A DNA stretch of 64,000 bases from Pachyseris speciosa (taxonomy: Eukaryota; Cnidaria; Anthozoa; Scleractinia; Pachyseridae), in assembly GCA_016490735.1 (NCBI GenBank), contig JAEMWC010000001.1:2465001-2529000 (forward strand), read 5' to 3'. Below the pieces are notes generated by a model. That model saw only the letters and a program-made list of their open reading frames with translations, did no database searches and had not been told where the DNA came from. Below, one piece after another: positions 28,123 to 37,861 of this stretch. The first letter of the stretch is position 1. Each line of letters starts with the position of its first letter. The translations under genes and the position numbers were made by a program.

Positions 28123-29403
28123 TCAAACTATCGCGATTCAAAATATATCGAACGATATGAAGATGTTGTCTTTGAGCTTGAGACAGCACTTAATACTGTA
28201 GTTGCAAACAATGCTCATCAGAGGAAAACAGGTTACAGATTCGTTGTTGATAACAGTGGAGAGACAACACCATTTGACTGGTATAATGCCCGTTTTAATG
28301 TTAGTTTCAAAGAAAATAAGCTTGCAGATGGAGCTGATATTGCTGCTGCAGATCGAAATGGTATTGTTAATTCAGTTCACGCTCTTATTAACACCATTAA
28401 TGTAAAAATGAATGGAATCGATGTTTATGAATGCCGAGATGCTAACCAAGCCACGAATATTAAGTCATTGCTTGAGTATTCACAGGGTTATGCTGCAAGT
28501 CAGGGAACCAGTGAGTTCTTCTATCTTGACACCTCCAGAGGTGCTGAAAACAGAGTGGCACAAGCTGCTTATAACAAACGATTCTCAGATCGTAAAGCTT
28601 TGCTTAATGATGGTGGTGAAATAAATGCAGAGATAGCATTGAACAGATACGGTTTTTTCAAGAGCTTTTGGGTGAACTCATGCCTAACTCAAAAGTAGAG
28701 GTGAACCTAACACTTGAGAGTGATGCAAATGTAATTTGGCAGGCTACCGATGATTGTCGTGTGATACTGACTAAATTCCAGCTAATAGTTCCTCGTATTG
28801 TTTTCAATTCTTCGGGGAAGTCTCTGTACATGAGCACGTATCTTGACACCAGGAAGTGGACTTACATGAGAGAAATGGTTGAGAGAGGCAATTCAAAAAG
28901 ACAACAGACTGCCAATTTCCGTATTTCCACAGGAATAAACAAACCCAGGCATGTCTTTGTATTCATCATCAATGATGCTAATGATTCTAATCAGACAGCC
29001 AATAAATGTCTCTATAACACATTCTCAGTTGCAAATAACCAAACTTTGACTGATTGTTATCTTGAAGTTGGCAATGGAAATGACTATCCAGAGGTTCATT
29101 ATAAACCATCAACAGAGCCCATAAGGGTATTCAGAGATGCATTGAATTATGTTAAAGTTGTAAATGAATTCAATGAAAGCACCCTGCTTAACAGGAAAAA
29201 CTTTGGTACAATATTCCCTTTCATTTATTTTGATTTGACGAAAACAGAAACAGGATATAAAAGATGGGATGACAAAACTGACTTTCAAATACACTTTGAG
29301 TGGGGCAACAAACGCTGATTACAGTGTGTATGCACTTGTGCTGTATGAACAGGATGTTGAGATGAGAAAGACTGATGGAAAGTTGATTCTGAGATCTATG
29401 TAA
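28120..29403 (+). pseudogene. Major capsid protein (double jelly-roll) of E2, two frameshifts
   Basis: ~427 codons. First open part 28120-28698 with TPFDWYNARFNVSF, NVKMNGIDVYECRDANQATN and GYAASQGTSEFFYLDT. Second part 28668-29318 with NLTLESDANVIWQ, RIVFNSSGKSLYMSTY, RHVFVFIIND and CYLEVGNGNDYPE. The remainder to the TAA at 29401-29403 is in a third frame. Lesions near 28672 (one base lost) and 29305. Size, order and the capsid-gene position (penton, core, MCP, pVI, protease) fit the Polinton hexon-like protein with a double jelly-roll fold. Confidence 0.9.
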
Positions 29404-29603
29404 ATGGAAATAATTAAATAATTAAATAAATAAAAACAAATTAAATTAAATAAATAAAATAAATAAAATAAATAAATAAAAACAAATTAAATAATTAAAT
29501 AATAAATAAAAACAAATTAAATAATTAAATAAATCAAATAAATTAAATAATTAAATTAAATCATTATTTATATTAAATACAATTTAGTATAAACATATAT
29601 TAT
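29404..29603. repeat. A/T-rich simple-sequence spacer before pVI-protease (E2)
   Basis: About 200 bp of irregular AAATAAA and AATTAAATAATT units ending AACATATATTATATG. The E1 counterpart is only 71 bp, so the tract has expanded or contracted. Presumed promoter region. Confidence 0.7.
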
Positions 29604-30911
29604 ATGACTACTTATCATCCTCATGGAGTGACACTGTCACAAGGTCAGAAAGAAAAGCTGGCAAAAGCTATTAAATCAAATTCAGCGGTAACATTGAGGC
29701 TGACTCATGATGAATTATCTGGCGGTGATCAACTTATGTTGACAAAAAGACAAATCAACAAACTAATGAAATCAAAAAGATTGGGAAAAGGTTCTGATAT
29801 CAATATATCAAAAAGTCAAATCAGAAAGGCGGTTGTACATGGAGGTTCTCTTTGGTCTAGTCTTTTTTCACTTGGAACAAGACTATTACCATATGCAGGT
29901 AAGGCAGTAGCTAAAGCGGCTCCAGCATTGGCCACAGGTGCTCTTTCTTCATTAGCAAGTCTCGGCATTGATAAACTATTTGGAAAGAAACAAAAAGGAG
30001 GATTCATTATTCCCAATGAAAACTTGCCCCAACTATTGAATTTTGGAAATTTATTGAATGTGAGACAAATGGCTGATCTTGTAAATGCAATGCAGTCTGG
30101 TGGACAACTTGCTATCAAACCAACAAAAACTCAGTCTGGTGGGTTTCTTGGAACACTTTTAGCAAGTATTGGAATTCCTCTACTTATGAAAGCCTTGACT
30201 GGAAAGGGTTTGCATGTTGAACACAGCCGTTCTAGACGGTCAATACCAGTTCATGTTCCAGATCACATTGCAGTCCAAAAAAATAAAAGTGGTGGGAAAC
30301 ACGTTATGATTCCATGGCAATCACCCCCAGTTTTTGGTACATGGGATAACCCAATCGGTTATGGGGTAAAAAAAAAGACCAAAAAAGGGAAAAGGGCTTC
30401 TACTAGGACCAAACAGCCCGTTCAATTCAATCCCAATTCTAGGAACCATTTTGTAAACAAACCCTTATCCAACTTTGATTTAATCAATTGGGTGAAACAA
30501 CTTGGAATAAAACATTTTAAAGGAGTATTTTCAAGAGACAATCTTCCTAGACAAATAAAAAACAATGAATGTGGGATAGTCAATCTTGATTCCAAAATTG
30601 GACCTGGTACTCATTGGGTTTGTTATAGGAATTTCAAAAATGATAAATACTGTGAATACTTCGACTCTTTCGGTTTAATGATGCCAACAGAAGTTCAAAT
30701 GTATATGGCTGCAAGCGGTAAACAACTTGAATACTCTGGTGATGAGATACAAGAAAGGGAATCAGTATTATGTGGATATTGGTGTTTATACTATCTTCTC
30801 GAGAGACAAAAAGGAACATCTATACTGGATACAATACACAATTCCAGATTCAATCCAGCAGATGTGAGCGTCAATCACAGGTTCATCATAGACTACTTCA
30901 AAAATATCTAA
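29604..30911 (+). CDS. pVI-like protein and adenain-like protease as one continuous ORF (E2)
   Basis: 435 codons. The N-terminal ~250 match E1's pVI-like protein (MTTYHPHGVTLSQGQ.., SLFSLGTRLLPYAGKA). The C-terminal ~150 are the protease with GTHWVCY (His), YFDSFG (Asp) and CGYWCLYYL (Cys). In the +1 frame at about 30388-30460 the original pVI tail (GLLLGPNSPF..GTIL) is still fully readable. So the continuous ORF arose by a length change in the A9 run at 30368-30376, equivalent in frame to a -1 ribosomal slip. It is therefore a natural genomic version of the fusion that E1 could make by frameshifting. An alternative is plain indel decay. Confidence 0.85.
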   Translation: MTTYHPHGVTLSQGQKEKLAKAIKSNSAVTLRLTHDELSGGDQLMLTKRQINKLMKSKRLGKGSDINISKSQIRKAVVHGGSLWSSLFSLGTRLLPYAGKAVAKAAPALATGALSSLASLGIDKLFGKKQKGGFIIPNENLPQLLNFGNLLNVRQMADLVNAMQSGGQLAIKPTKTQSGGFLGTLLASIGIPLLMKALTGKGLHVEHSRSRRSIPVHVPDHIAVQKNKSGGKHVMIPWQSPPVFGTWDNPIGYGVKKKTKKGKRASTRTKQPVQFNPNSRNHFVNKPLSNFDLINWVKQLGIKHFKGVFSRDNLPRQIKNNECGIVNLDSKIGPGTHWVCYRNFKNDKYCEYFDSFGLMMPTEVQMYMAASGKQLEYSGDEIQERESVLCGYWCLYYLLERQKGTSILDTIHNSRFNPADVSVNHRFIIDYFKNI

Positions 30912-30923
30912 CTTAATGGTATA

Positions 30924-31081
30924 ATGGTGAAATCATATTGTGTTAAACAGAAGAAGCAGACTGAATGTGTGCCAGGAAGTGAGAGATATCAGAAGACAAA
31001 AATGGTCGAACTATGATGAAATGCACTTGCGCAGAGTGTGGAATAACAAAGACTAAATTTGTTAGGAAACAGGGAAACTAA
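30924..31081 (+). pseudogene. DUF5679-like zinc protein of E2, one base lost
   Basis: Starts MVKSYCVKQKKQTECVPG like E1 (12779-12937). One A is missing in the A run near 31000, changing frame before the second cysteine pair. The 3' end, including the CAECG codons, the GGGAAAC heptamer and a TAA stop, is preserved. Confidence 0.75.
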
Positions 31082-31104
31082 ATGGCCCGTCTGAAGGGGC
31101 GGGC
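31072..31104 (+). promoter_or_regulatory. Candidate -1 frameshift signal, DUF5679 to PLA2 (E2 copy)
   Basis: G GGA AAC at 31072-31078, stop TAA at 31079-31081, 6-nt spacer, then the hairpin at 31085-31104, identical in sequence to E1's. The spacer differs (TAAATG versus TGAATA), yet its length is kept. Confidence 0.65.
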
Positions 31105-31697
31105 TTAGTGGATGAATTAGCTAAAACAGCCATTTCTGGTGTCTTTGATTTGGGGAGACGCGGGGTTTCAGGAATGATTAGAAATCCAAAAACTTCAGCA
31201 GCGAGCAATCAACTTCGGCATAAATCAAGCAACACCCATTTTACAAAAGGTTGGGTCTGAACTTTTAAATCAAATTGCAGACAAAGTGAAGCCTAAAAGA
31301 GGTGGTAAGATTGATATTCACAAAGTTATTGGCAAGCTTCCTAAACCCAAAGCTGGATGGACACCAAGCAAATACAAGTACATGGGCCATATAACCCATT
31401 GAATGAACAGCTGGAATATGATAAAAATACAGGTGAGGTTACAAAATGGAATGTCCTACCTTACAATAAAGTGGATGAGATAGCAGCTTATCATGATATT
31501 TGTTATGACATGTGAAAAAAGACAAAGGAGACTGTGATAGAACAATGATTAAATCTCTTGATCAGATTCCTTATGGTGAGATGCCAAAATGGGGTCAAAC
31601 AGCCAGATTCTTAATTGATAAAAAACAGAAATTAGGTCTTGGTGTTTCAAAAAACGGAAAAAGCCGTCGAGTGAAGAAAACTGGCAAGAAAAAATAG
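31079..31697 (+). pseudogene. Parvovirus-type phospholipase A2 protein of E2, frameshifted
   Basis: The frame continuing in -1 from DUF5679 is open with no ATG for roughly the first 50 codons. HKVIGKLPKPKAGW, YKYMG and PYNKVDEIAAYHDICYDM (catalytic HD) are recognisable. Indels near 31200, 31386 and 31513 interrupt it. The last open part ends at 31695-31697 with KSRRVKKTGKKK, overlapping the integrase frame as in E1. Confidence 0.8.
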
Positions 31698-31742
31698 CTG
31701 ATGAATTACATGCACCCATAAAACGAAATTTCACTCGGCGGC
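31649..31742 (+). promoter_or_regulatory. Candidate -1 frameshift signal, PLA2 to integrase (E2 copy)
   Basis: A AAA AAC at 31649-31655, 7-nt spacer, stem arms 31663-31675 and 31730-31742, the same 13 pairs as in E1. The PLA2 stop at 31695-31697 lies in the loop. Neighbouring coding sequence differs from E1 at several sites, but the signal does not. Confidence 0.7.
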
Positions 31743-32616
31743 GTGTGATTGTAAATAAAATTGATGAAATATGGGCAAGTGATCTAGTTGAAATGCAACA
31801 GTTCAGTAAATGGAATAAAGGTTATCGATATCTTCTTATGGTTATTGATGTCTTCAGCAAATATGGTTGGATTATCCCATTGAAGGATAAGAAAGGTGAA
31901 TCTGTCACTGAAGCATTCAAAACAATATTCAAGGAAGGCAGAAAAACCACAGTATTTATGGGTTGATAAAAGGTAAAGAGTTTTACAACAAACACTTGAA
32001 AGACCTATTAGAGAAACATAGTGTACAGATGTACTCAACTGAGAACGAAGAGAAGTCATCAGTAGTTGAAAGATGGAATAGGACAATTAAATCCAAAATG
32101 TGGAAGCAGTTCACTGTTCAAGGTAATACACAGTATTTAGACATGTTGCCAAAATTAGTGAAACAGTATAATAATACCAAACATTCAAGCATAAAGATGA
32201 CACCTACAGAGGCTTCAAAGAAAAAGAATGAAGGAACTGTTTACTTTAATCTATATGGTGATATGGAGCCATTAAAACAGAAACCAAAATTTAAGGTCGG
32301 CGACAAGGTCCGAATATCTAAGTATAAACGGAATGTGTTTGACAAGGGTTACACGCCAAATTGGACAGAAGAAGTGTTCACAGTTGATAAGATTCAATAC
32401 ACTAATCCAATAACATACAAAATAAAGGATCTGAAAGGTGAAGATATTGAAGGGAGTTTTATGAACCTGAATTATTAAAAGCCAGACAGGATGTTTCCGT
32501 ATCGATAAAGTCATTCGCAGAGACTATAAGAAAAAACAAGCTTTGGTGAAGTGGAAGGGTATAGTGATGACTTCAACAGTTGGATACCATTTAGGGATTT
32601 AAAAGAGATATTATAA
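31656..32616 (+). pseudogene. DDE integrase with chromodomain of E2, frameshifted
   Basis: Same triad as E1 (IWASDLVEM; LWVDK-type site near 31960; SSVVERWNR). The complete chromodomain tail (VKWKGY..DFNSWIPFRDLKE) ends at the TAA at 32614-32616. Extra or missing single bases near 31947, 31972, 32461, 32492 and 32558 break the frame. No ATG precedes the first catalytic Asp. Confidence 0.9.
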
Positions 32617-32712
32617 AGAGAAAATTATCTAACATATATATAACTGAGAGATATTTCTACGGCTTGCAACCGCTTATTTGCTACCATGTAGCCAAGAATA
32701 TTATTATTCCTG

Positions 32713-32729
32713 ACTATATTTAAACACAG
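32713..32729 (+). promoter_or_regulatory. ACTATATTTAAACACAG early-type promoter motif (E2 BRO-N gene)
   Basis: Identical to 14623-14639 and at the same distance (44-45 nt) from the ATG at 32774. Confidence 0.5.
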
Positions 32730-32773
32730 GTCGAAAATCAATTTAAAATAAATTATTATAATATAATATACAA

Positions 32774-33606
32774 ATGCAAAAATATTCTACGATAATAAAG
32801 AATTAGATGTATCAATAGATTGTTATCTTGATGATAAAAATGATATATGGTTCAGAGGTAGAGACATAGCCAAAATTCTTGACTATAAAAATCCACAAAG
32901 AGCGGTTAGAAAATATGTTGTATGTGATGATAAAATCTTGTTAGACCTCAAAATAATGACGATTAGCAGAGGGACCAAAAGTGTCCATCAGGTCGGAAGC
33001 AGCGGGACCAAAAGTGTCCATCACGGGAAGCAGCGGGACCAAAAGTGTCCATCAGGTCAAACAGTCTTAGAAATGTTTTTTTTATAAATGAATTAGGACT
33101 TTATTCACTAATATTATCTTTCTAAAAAACAGGAAGCAGTAAAATTCAAACATTGGGTTACATCAAAAGTATTACCATCAATCAGAAAACAGGGATATTA
33201 CAAACAGTTCAATGACAGAAGCAATAACATGATATTAATTGAGAGTGAAAATGATTTGCATTATAAGATTGTTTCATTCATCAGAAAGAAATACGATGAT
33301 GCATTACTTATTGCCGGATTAGGTGAGAATCAAATAAGCCCAAACATGAGAATCAGAAGTTATAACAAAGGATATATGGCCAGTCAGTGTGATTTGATGT
33401 TATTGAATCCAACTGAAAAATACAATGCTTTGTGTCTTGAATTCAAAAGCCCTACTGGCATCTTCGCTGTATCCAATAATCAGCTTAAAATGAAGACAAT
33501 GTATGAGAAAAATGAATGCCGGTACATCATGAGTAATTGTTACGAAGATTTGATCCACGAAATAACCAAGTATATGGAAACACATAGAGAGTATATAAAG
33601 GGATAG
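32774..33606 (+). pseudogene. BRO-N plus VRR-NUC-type nuclease of E2, broken in BRO-N
   Basis: The BRO-N core (WFRGRDIAKILDYKNPQRA) follows one lost base near 32788. A three-copy minisatellite lies at 32966-33060. The nuclease part (33229-33606, 125 codons) is open with GYMASQCDLMLLNP, LCLEFKSPTG and a tail ending THREYIKG. A domain-by-domain match to E1. Confidence 0.75.
32966..33060 (+). repeat. Minisatellite inside BRO-N/VRR-NUC gene (E2)
   Basis: Three units sharing GGGACCAAAAGTGTCCATCA; the middle unit is shorter. Homologous in position to 14880-14970. Confidence 0.75.
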
Positions 33607-33641
33607 GATAATTATATAAAAAATGTATAGTATGATATTAT

Positions 33642-33888
33642 ATGGAAAATCAGAAGAGAGGTCGAGGAAGACCAAGAAAATATGTGAAACAAAAAGGAAG
33701 CAAAAGAAGTCTTCCGAAAGTATAAAAATGAATATATGGTCACAAAAGAGTGGTACTGTGACGTTTGCAAAAATGGTAAGAATTATACTTTGGCTGACAA
33801 AACCAATCACAGACGAACGAATAAACATAAAAAAAAATATAGTTTGAATCAGTTCAATGGATCCAGGATTTGGGATCACTTGAATTAA
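33642..33888 (+). pseudogene. AT-hook plus C2H2 zinc-finger small protein of E2, frameshifted
   Basis: Starts MENQKRGRGRPRKYV in TATATG context. The finger part (EWYCDVCKNG...NHRRTNKH) is in another frame after an indel near 33695-33750, and runs to the TAA at 33886. Homologue of 15569-15765. Confidence 0.65.
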
Positions 33889-33923
33889 CAACATTGAACA
33901 CAATTACATAAAAATATTATTCT

Positions 33924-33940
33924 ATCATACTTAAACGCAC
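33924..33940 (+). promoter_or_regulatory. Early-type promoter motif variant before E2 replication gene
   Basis: ATCATACTTAAACGCAC, 41 nt before the ATG at 33982, a degraded relative of the motif at 15810-15826. Confidence 0.4.
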
Positions 33941-33981
33941 ATTGAAAAGATTTAAACATTAAATATCTATGTAATATTATA

Positions 33982-34170
33982 ATGAAAAAACATTATCAAA
34001 GCTAATAATAATATGAATAAGAAAAATCTTGAGAAACTGAGCAAGAAACAGCTCATAAAATTAATAATGAAAGAATATGAGGATCCTCTGGAAAAGAATA
34101 TGAGAGAGATCCGCAAAGTAAAAAGACGAACTCAGAAAGCTGTTGATGCAGTTGATGAGAATACAGTAAT
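33982..34170 (+). pseudogene. Relic of the pPolB N-terminus in E2
   Basis: The start and about 35 codons (NMNKKNLEKLSKKQLIKLIM, one indel after codon 5) are homologous to the first residues of E1's pPolB. The P-x-P-x-PRTK region and all exonuclease/polymerase domains of pPolB are absent. The sequence passes into the unrelated replication protein that follows. This marks the junction of a replacement at the replication locus, at about 34070-34090. Confidence 0.7.
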
Positions 34171-35094
34171 TTGGCCAGCAAGATGAAAGATTACATTGTC
34201 TACCCTAAAATGACCGTGTCTTTAAACAGATTCAGGAAAGAGGAATTGAAACTATCTAATTCACCTGCTAAAAGGGGTTCATCATTTACCAAACTATTCA
34301 GCAAGAGACTCAACAATATTTCCGGCGAGCGGGTGAAGATATCGATTACATTGTTTGTTGACATCCGCGATGGGATGATAATAGAGCGATAAAACATATG
34401 GTCCTTTTTCTGTTGAAGTACCTCGATTGAGTAATCATGATATGTACAAGTTCATGGTTTTCACATTGGTGGATAACAACTTCACACTTTTATCAGCCCA
34501 AGAAATAGTACAAATAGGTTGCAAGATCATTACCCACAGGAAGGAGTTTTTTATGAAGCATAAGATGGGTAATTTGAAATTGGAATCATACTTGTTGAAC
34601 AAACAGAGGCCAATAAAATCATATGGTGCAAACTCTTGTGTCATTGATTATGTTTGGGACCAAGTTAGGGGAAGAAGGGATTCAAGACTTATACCTACGA
34701 CAAGTTGAAAAATGAGATTTATGACTACATACCAGAAGGCGATATGATCAATACTGAACAGCTAATTGAATGGGCCAAGAATGTCATACAAACCTCACAA
34801 TCCATGCTTTTGACTCGATGTACAGGAAATTCATTGCGTTCACTAATTCTACACACAAACAGATGTAACATTGGTTACATAGTGAAAGATCACCATTGCT
34901 TTCCCATCACAGACGAAAGACTCAAATTGACCGCTTCAAAGGCTGACCACGGATGTAATTCTTTGTTAAAACATATGACTGAGTTGAAATGGTCCCAAAG
35001 ACATGAATTGGTACACAGAGTCGAACGATTGGATGATTTGGTTTGTCTTGATAAGAAGAATAATATCATTGTCCTCCCGAAGAAGCAAAAATGA
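34171..35094 (+). pseudogene. N-terminal region of the E2 polymerase-helicase protein, frameshifted
   Basis: Three open pieces (34171-34392, 34427-34708, 34705-35094) in changing frames. Conserved-looking features are YGPFSVEVPRL, SYGANSCVIDYVWDQVRG, YDKLKNEIYDYI and RCTGNSLRSLI. The piece ending at 35094 overlaps the next ORF by 4 bp (ATGA) and almost certainly belonged to the same protein. No 3'-5' exonuclease motif is visible. The domain is not one I recognise. Confidence 0.6.
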
Positions 35095-37823
35095 CACAGG
35101 CAATTGATATTTACATCAACTCGTCCAAATTATATGTCGAATACATGCATTGGAACAACAATGGAATACTCGATGGCTTTCTTGATCATCGAGATAACAT
35201 GTTTCTTCTGAATAATGAGTACGACATCAGGAAATCTATTTGCGACAAACTTTTTGAGAAGTACAAGACTCACGACTTCGAGTGGAGTAATCAATCGTTT
35301 ACAAGCATTGCAACAGCTTTATTCAAACAAATGTGTGGATATCTACCTTTGTCCACTTATAACGTCGATGCAAGACAGATGTTGGATGATTATTACCCAC
35401 GGGCACTTCAATGGTGCTCAACAGAAGATATACCAGACGATGTTGTCAGCATTGATATATCCAAATCATACCCAAACATTCTGCTGAATAACGCCCATCC
35501 AATACCTGTTTATACTATTCACAGTGTGATTGAGCCATTCGGTTGCAAAAATGATCTCAGACTCTGTGGTGAATTCTATATCGATGAAACAGTTTTGAAC
35601 AACTATGGATCACCCATTCAGATTGAAGCAGGTTTTTATTCAAGTAATTTGGTGTTTTATCTTGTTGATACCTTGAACATGCCTACATCACAAATAAAGT
35701 ACATGATTACGACGAAAAAGGCCTTGAAACCTGACACTTTTAAGAGCTTCATACAGTATATATTTGACGAATTCCCCGAGAAAGAAGCCAAGAAGCTTGC
35801 AAACAGTTTCATTGGAGAACTTGGTAGAAAATACAATAAGACTAACCAGGGGTTCACTTGTACTGATTATGAAACTGCTATGTGTTGTTGGACCAGAGCA
35901 ATGGCTGACAAGAGAAATGTAACAATAGACCATTACAAAGACATTTATTTGATCAAGGAACAAACTTGTGAGCGCATATTCTCTGACAATACAAGTATCA
36001 ATCGGTTTGTTGTATCTGAAGCGATATTGAAATGTTTACAGCTGATAGAAGCTTGTCATGGCAAAGATAGTGTGCTGTATGGTTATAATACTGATGGTAT
36101 CTTTATAACTAATCCTGCAAAGAAATTCAAACGGAAGAAAGATGTCTCATTTAGTACCAAAAAGATAGGAAAAGCATATATTACCGATACTAAATTGGTG
36201 TATTTCGAGAAGCATTACAGAGAGAACATGGTTGGATTGATTGAGACGGAAAACGGCAATGGATGTATTTTCAATGGTCAGGCCGGAAGTGGCAAAACAA
36301 CCAAGCTTTGTAAAATGGTCAAAGAGGCGACAAATCCTATTGTACTGGCATTCACCAACAAAGCAATTGAAAACGTAAAGAATAGGTTGAGAGACGACAA
36401 TAGTATGTGTCACACATTTGATTCTTACTTTTGTGAATGGCATGGAAGAGATGTCAACAGTCTCAAGAACAAAACAATATTCTTTGAGGAATTCAGCATG
36501 GTACCCAATAAATGGATGACCAAGATATATCAGGCATTTACCATGTTCAATAACGTGATATACATGTTCGGCGACCCCAATCAATGTGAACCTGTTGAAG
36601 CCGGTAGCCAAATACATTATGATTACACTTATTCTAAAACTGTGAGAAAAATGTGCCCGAATACAGAAACTCTCCAATACATTGAGGAATCATCAAGATA
36701 TGACAAAACAACACATGTTATGTTGGACAAATTCTTGAGACACGGTAAGGTTACAACATGGTTCTCACAACCAGAGAAACTGTACAAAAACATCTGCTAT
36801 TTGAACACAACGAGGATAAAAGTAAATGCCGAATGCTGTGATAGATTCATAAAAGAAAATAACAAAAGATACGTCGCTGTCGATTTCAAATATAACGGTA
36901 AAACAGAAAAATACAATGTCTGCGAAGGTATGCCGGTCATCGCGACTCAGAACATCAAGGACAAACATGTATTTAACACTATGGAGTTCAAGATTCAAGA
37001 TATAATAAATAATTCATTCGCAGTGAACAAAGAGCTGTACGATCAAAAGGAATTTGCAGAATGTTTCATTCCAAGCTTCTGTGTAACTGTTTACAAATAC
37101 CAGGGTTGCGACATTAACGATCATTATAACATTCACGACGTAAGCCGTATGGATAAGAAACAATTGTACACTGCACTATCACGGACAACAAAATTCGATT
37201 ACATTCATGTTAACAATAAAGAATTGAACTTCAAATATAACAAACGGAAACAACCAGTTTTAGAATTGACTAACGCTAGATTCAACAGTCTGTATTCTAA
37301 CGGCAAAATCTATAAAATTACTTTCAATGACGGTAAAATATACATCGGTTCGACTTGTGAAGACTTGGAAACACGCATGAAATGGCATTTGTCGGACAAT
37401 AAAAGTCAAGTTTACAAACATAAGGATAAGTCACCAGTTATAGATTTAATTGTGAACGCACCGTCTAATGACAAAAAAACACTCGAGAAAATAGAAACCG
37501 GATACATAGAAGATTATGCCAATAAATGCGGTGAGAAGTTGTTAAACAAGAGAAATAATCCATTGTCTAAAACAAAGAAAATAGAATATGAAGTCAAGAT
37601 AGAAAACAAAGAACAACTATTGGAAAGAATTGCCAAACTTGAAAATAAAATAAATATCAAAGACGATGAGAAAAATAAATATTTGTATTTTGACACGATA
37701 ATAGACGGGATGAGACATCGTGTTATATCAACTTATGGTAAGAAATCAAAAGAAAATGCTTTAGAGAAGATAAATGAGAAGAAACAGAAGTTAATAGAAA
37801 AATTAACCGTATATTTTGACTAA
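35091..37823 (+). CDS. PolB-like palm fused to SF1 helicase and GIY-YIG nuclease (E2)
   Basis: 910 aa, open. Residues ~115-345: family-B-type polymerase motifs A VSIDISKSYPNIL, B KKLANSFIGELG and C YGYNTDGIFI (second catalytic Asp kept, first replaced by Asn). Residues ~390-710: superfamily 1 helicase with Walker A NGQAGSGKTTK, DE-box FFEEFSM, motif III GDPNQCE, YKYQGCD and motif VI YTALSRTTKF, Pif1/RecD-like. Residues ~735-825: GIY-YIG nuclease with KIYKI..GKIYIGST, LETRMKWH, ETGYIEDY and LLNKRNN. The C-terminus is helical and Lys-rich. It occupies the locus of pPolB in E1, so it presumably replaces it in element replication. Upstream coding parts are broken. Such three-part fusions are not typical of Polintons as I know them. 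Confidence 0.85.
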   Translation: MTQAIDIYINSSKLYVEYMHWNNNGILDGFLDHRDNMFLLNNEYDIRKSICDKLFEKYKTHDFEWSNQSFTSIATALFKQMCGYLPLSTYNVDARQMLDDYYPRALQWCSTEDIPDDVVSIDISKSYPNILLNNAHPIPVYTIHSVIEPFGCKNDLRLCGEFYIDETVLNNYGSPIQIEAGFYSSNLVFYLVDTLNMPTSQIKYMITTKKALKPDTFKSFIQYIFDEFPEKEAKKLANSFIGELGRKYNKTNQGFTCTDYETAMCCWTRAMADKRNVTIDHYKDIYLIKEQTCERIFSDNTSINRFVVSEAILKCLQLIEACHGKDSVLYGYNTDGIFITNPAKKFKRKKDVSFSTKKIGKAYITDTKLVYFEKHYRENMVGLIETENGNGCIFNGQAGSGKTTKLCKMVKEATNPIVLAFTNKAIENVKNRLRDDNSMCHTFDSYFCEWHGRDVNSLKNKTIFFEEFSMVPNKWMTKIYQAFTMFNNVIYMFGDPNQCEPVEAGSQIHYDYTYSKTVRKMCPNTETLQYIEESSRYDKTTHVMLDKFLRHGKVTTWFSQPEKLYKNICYLNTTRIKVNAECCDRFIKENNKRYVAVDFKYNGKTEKYNVCEGMPVIATQNIKDKHVFNTMEFKIQDIINNSFAVNKELYDQKEFAECFIPSFCVTVYKYQGCDINDHYNIHDVSRMDKKQLYTALSRTTKFDYIHVNNKELNFKYNKRKQPVLELTNARFNSLYSNGKIYKITFNDGKIYIGSTCEDLETRMKWHLSDNKSQVYKHKDKSPVIDLIVNAPSNDKKTLEKIETGYIEDYANKCGEKLLNKRNNPLSKTKKIEYEVKIENKEQLLERIAKLENKINIKDDEKNKYLYFDTIIDGMRHRVISTYGKKSKENALEKINEKKQKLIEKLTVYFD

Positions 37824-37861
37824 GGCAAGAAACAGAAATTAATAGAAAAACTGACTGCACA
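37775..37861 (+). repeat. Short tandem duplication over the E2 gene end
   Basis: The last codons (AAGAAACAGAAGTTAATAG type) recur just after the stop at about 37826-37858 with a few changes, indicating a ~50-bp duplication at or near the E2 boundary. Confidence 0.55.

Larger units (their letters stand above)
20690..37861. mobile_element. Outer Polinton E2, right part
   Basis: The gene order repeats that of E1: HD-motif gene 5' end, two fibre genes, ATPase, virion proteins, capsid protein, pVI/protease, DUF5679, PLA2, integrase, BRO-N/VRR-NUC, C2H2, replication enzyme. Typical similarity to E1 is roughly 80-90% with patches above 95% (by eye). The last coding sequence ends at 37823. No inverted repeat matching E1's TIR was found downstream, and the E2 left end is outside the window, so the right boundary is approximate. 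Confidence 0.85.

Noticed and set aside
35085..35094. ATGA stop/start overlap before the polymerase-helicase ORF as a recoding site
   Set aside because: No canonical heptamer in the upstream frame; several other indels lie upstream, so decay is likelier.
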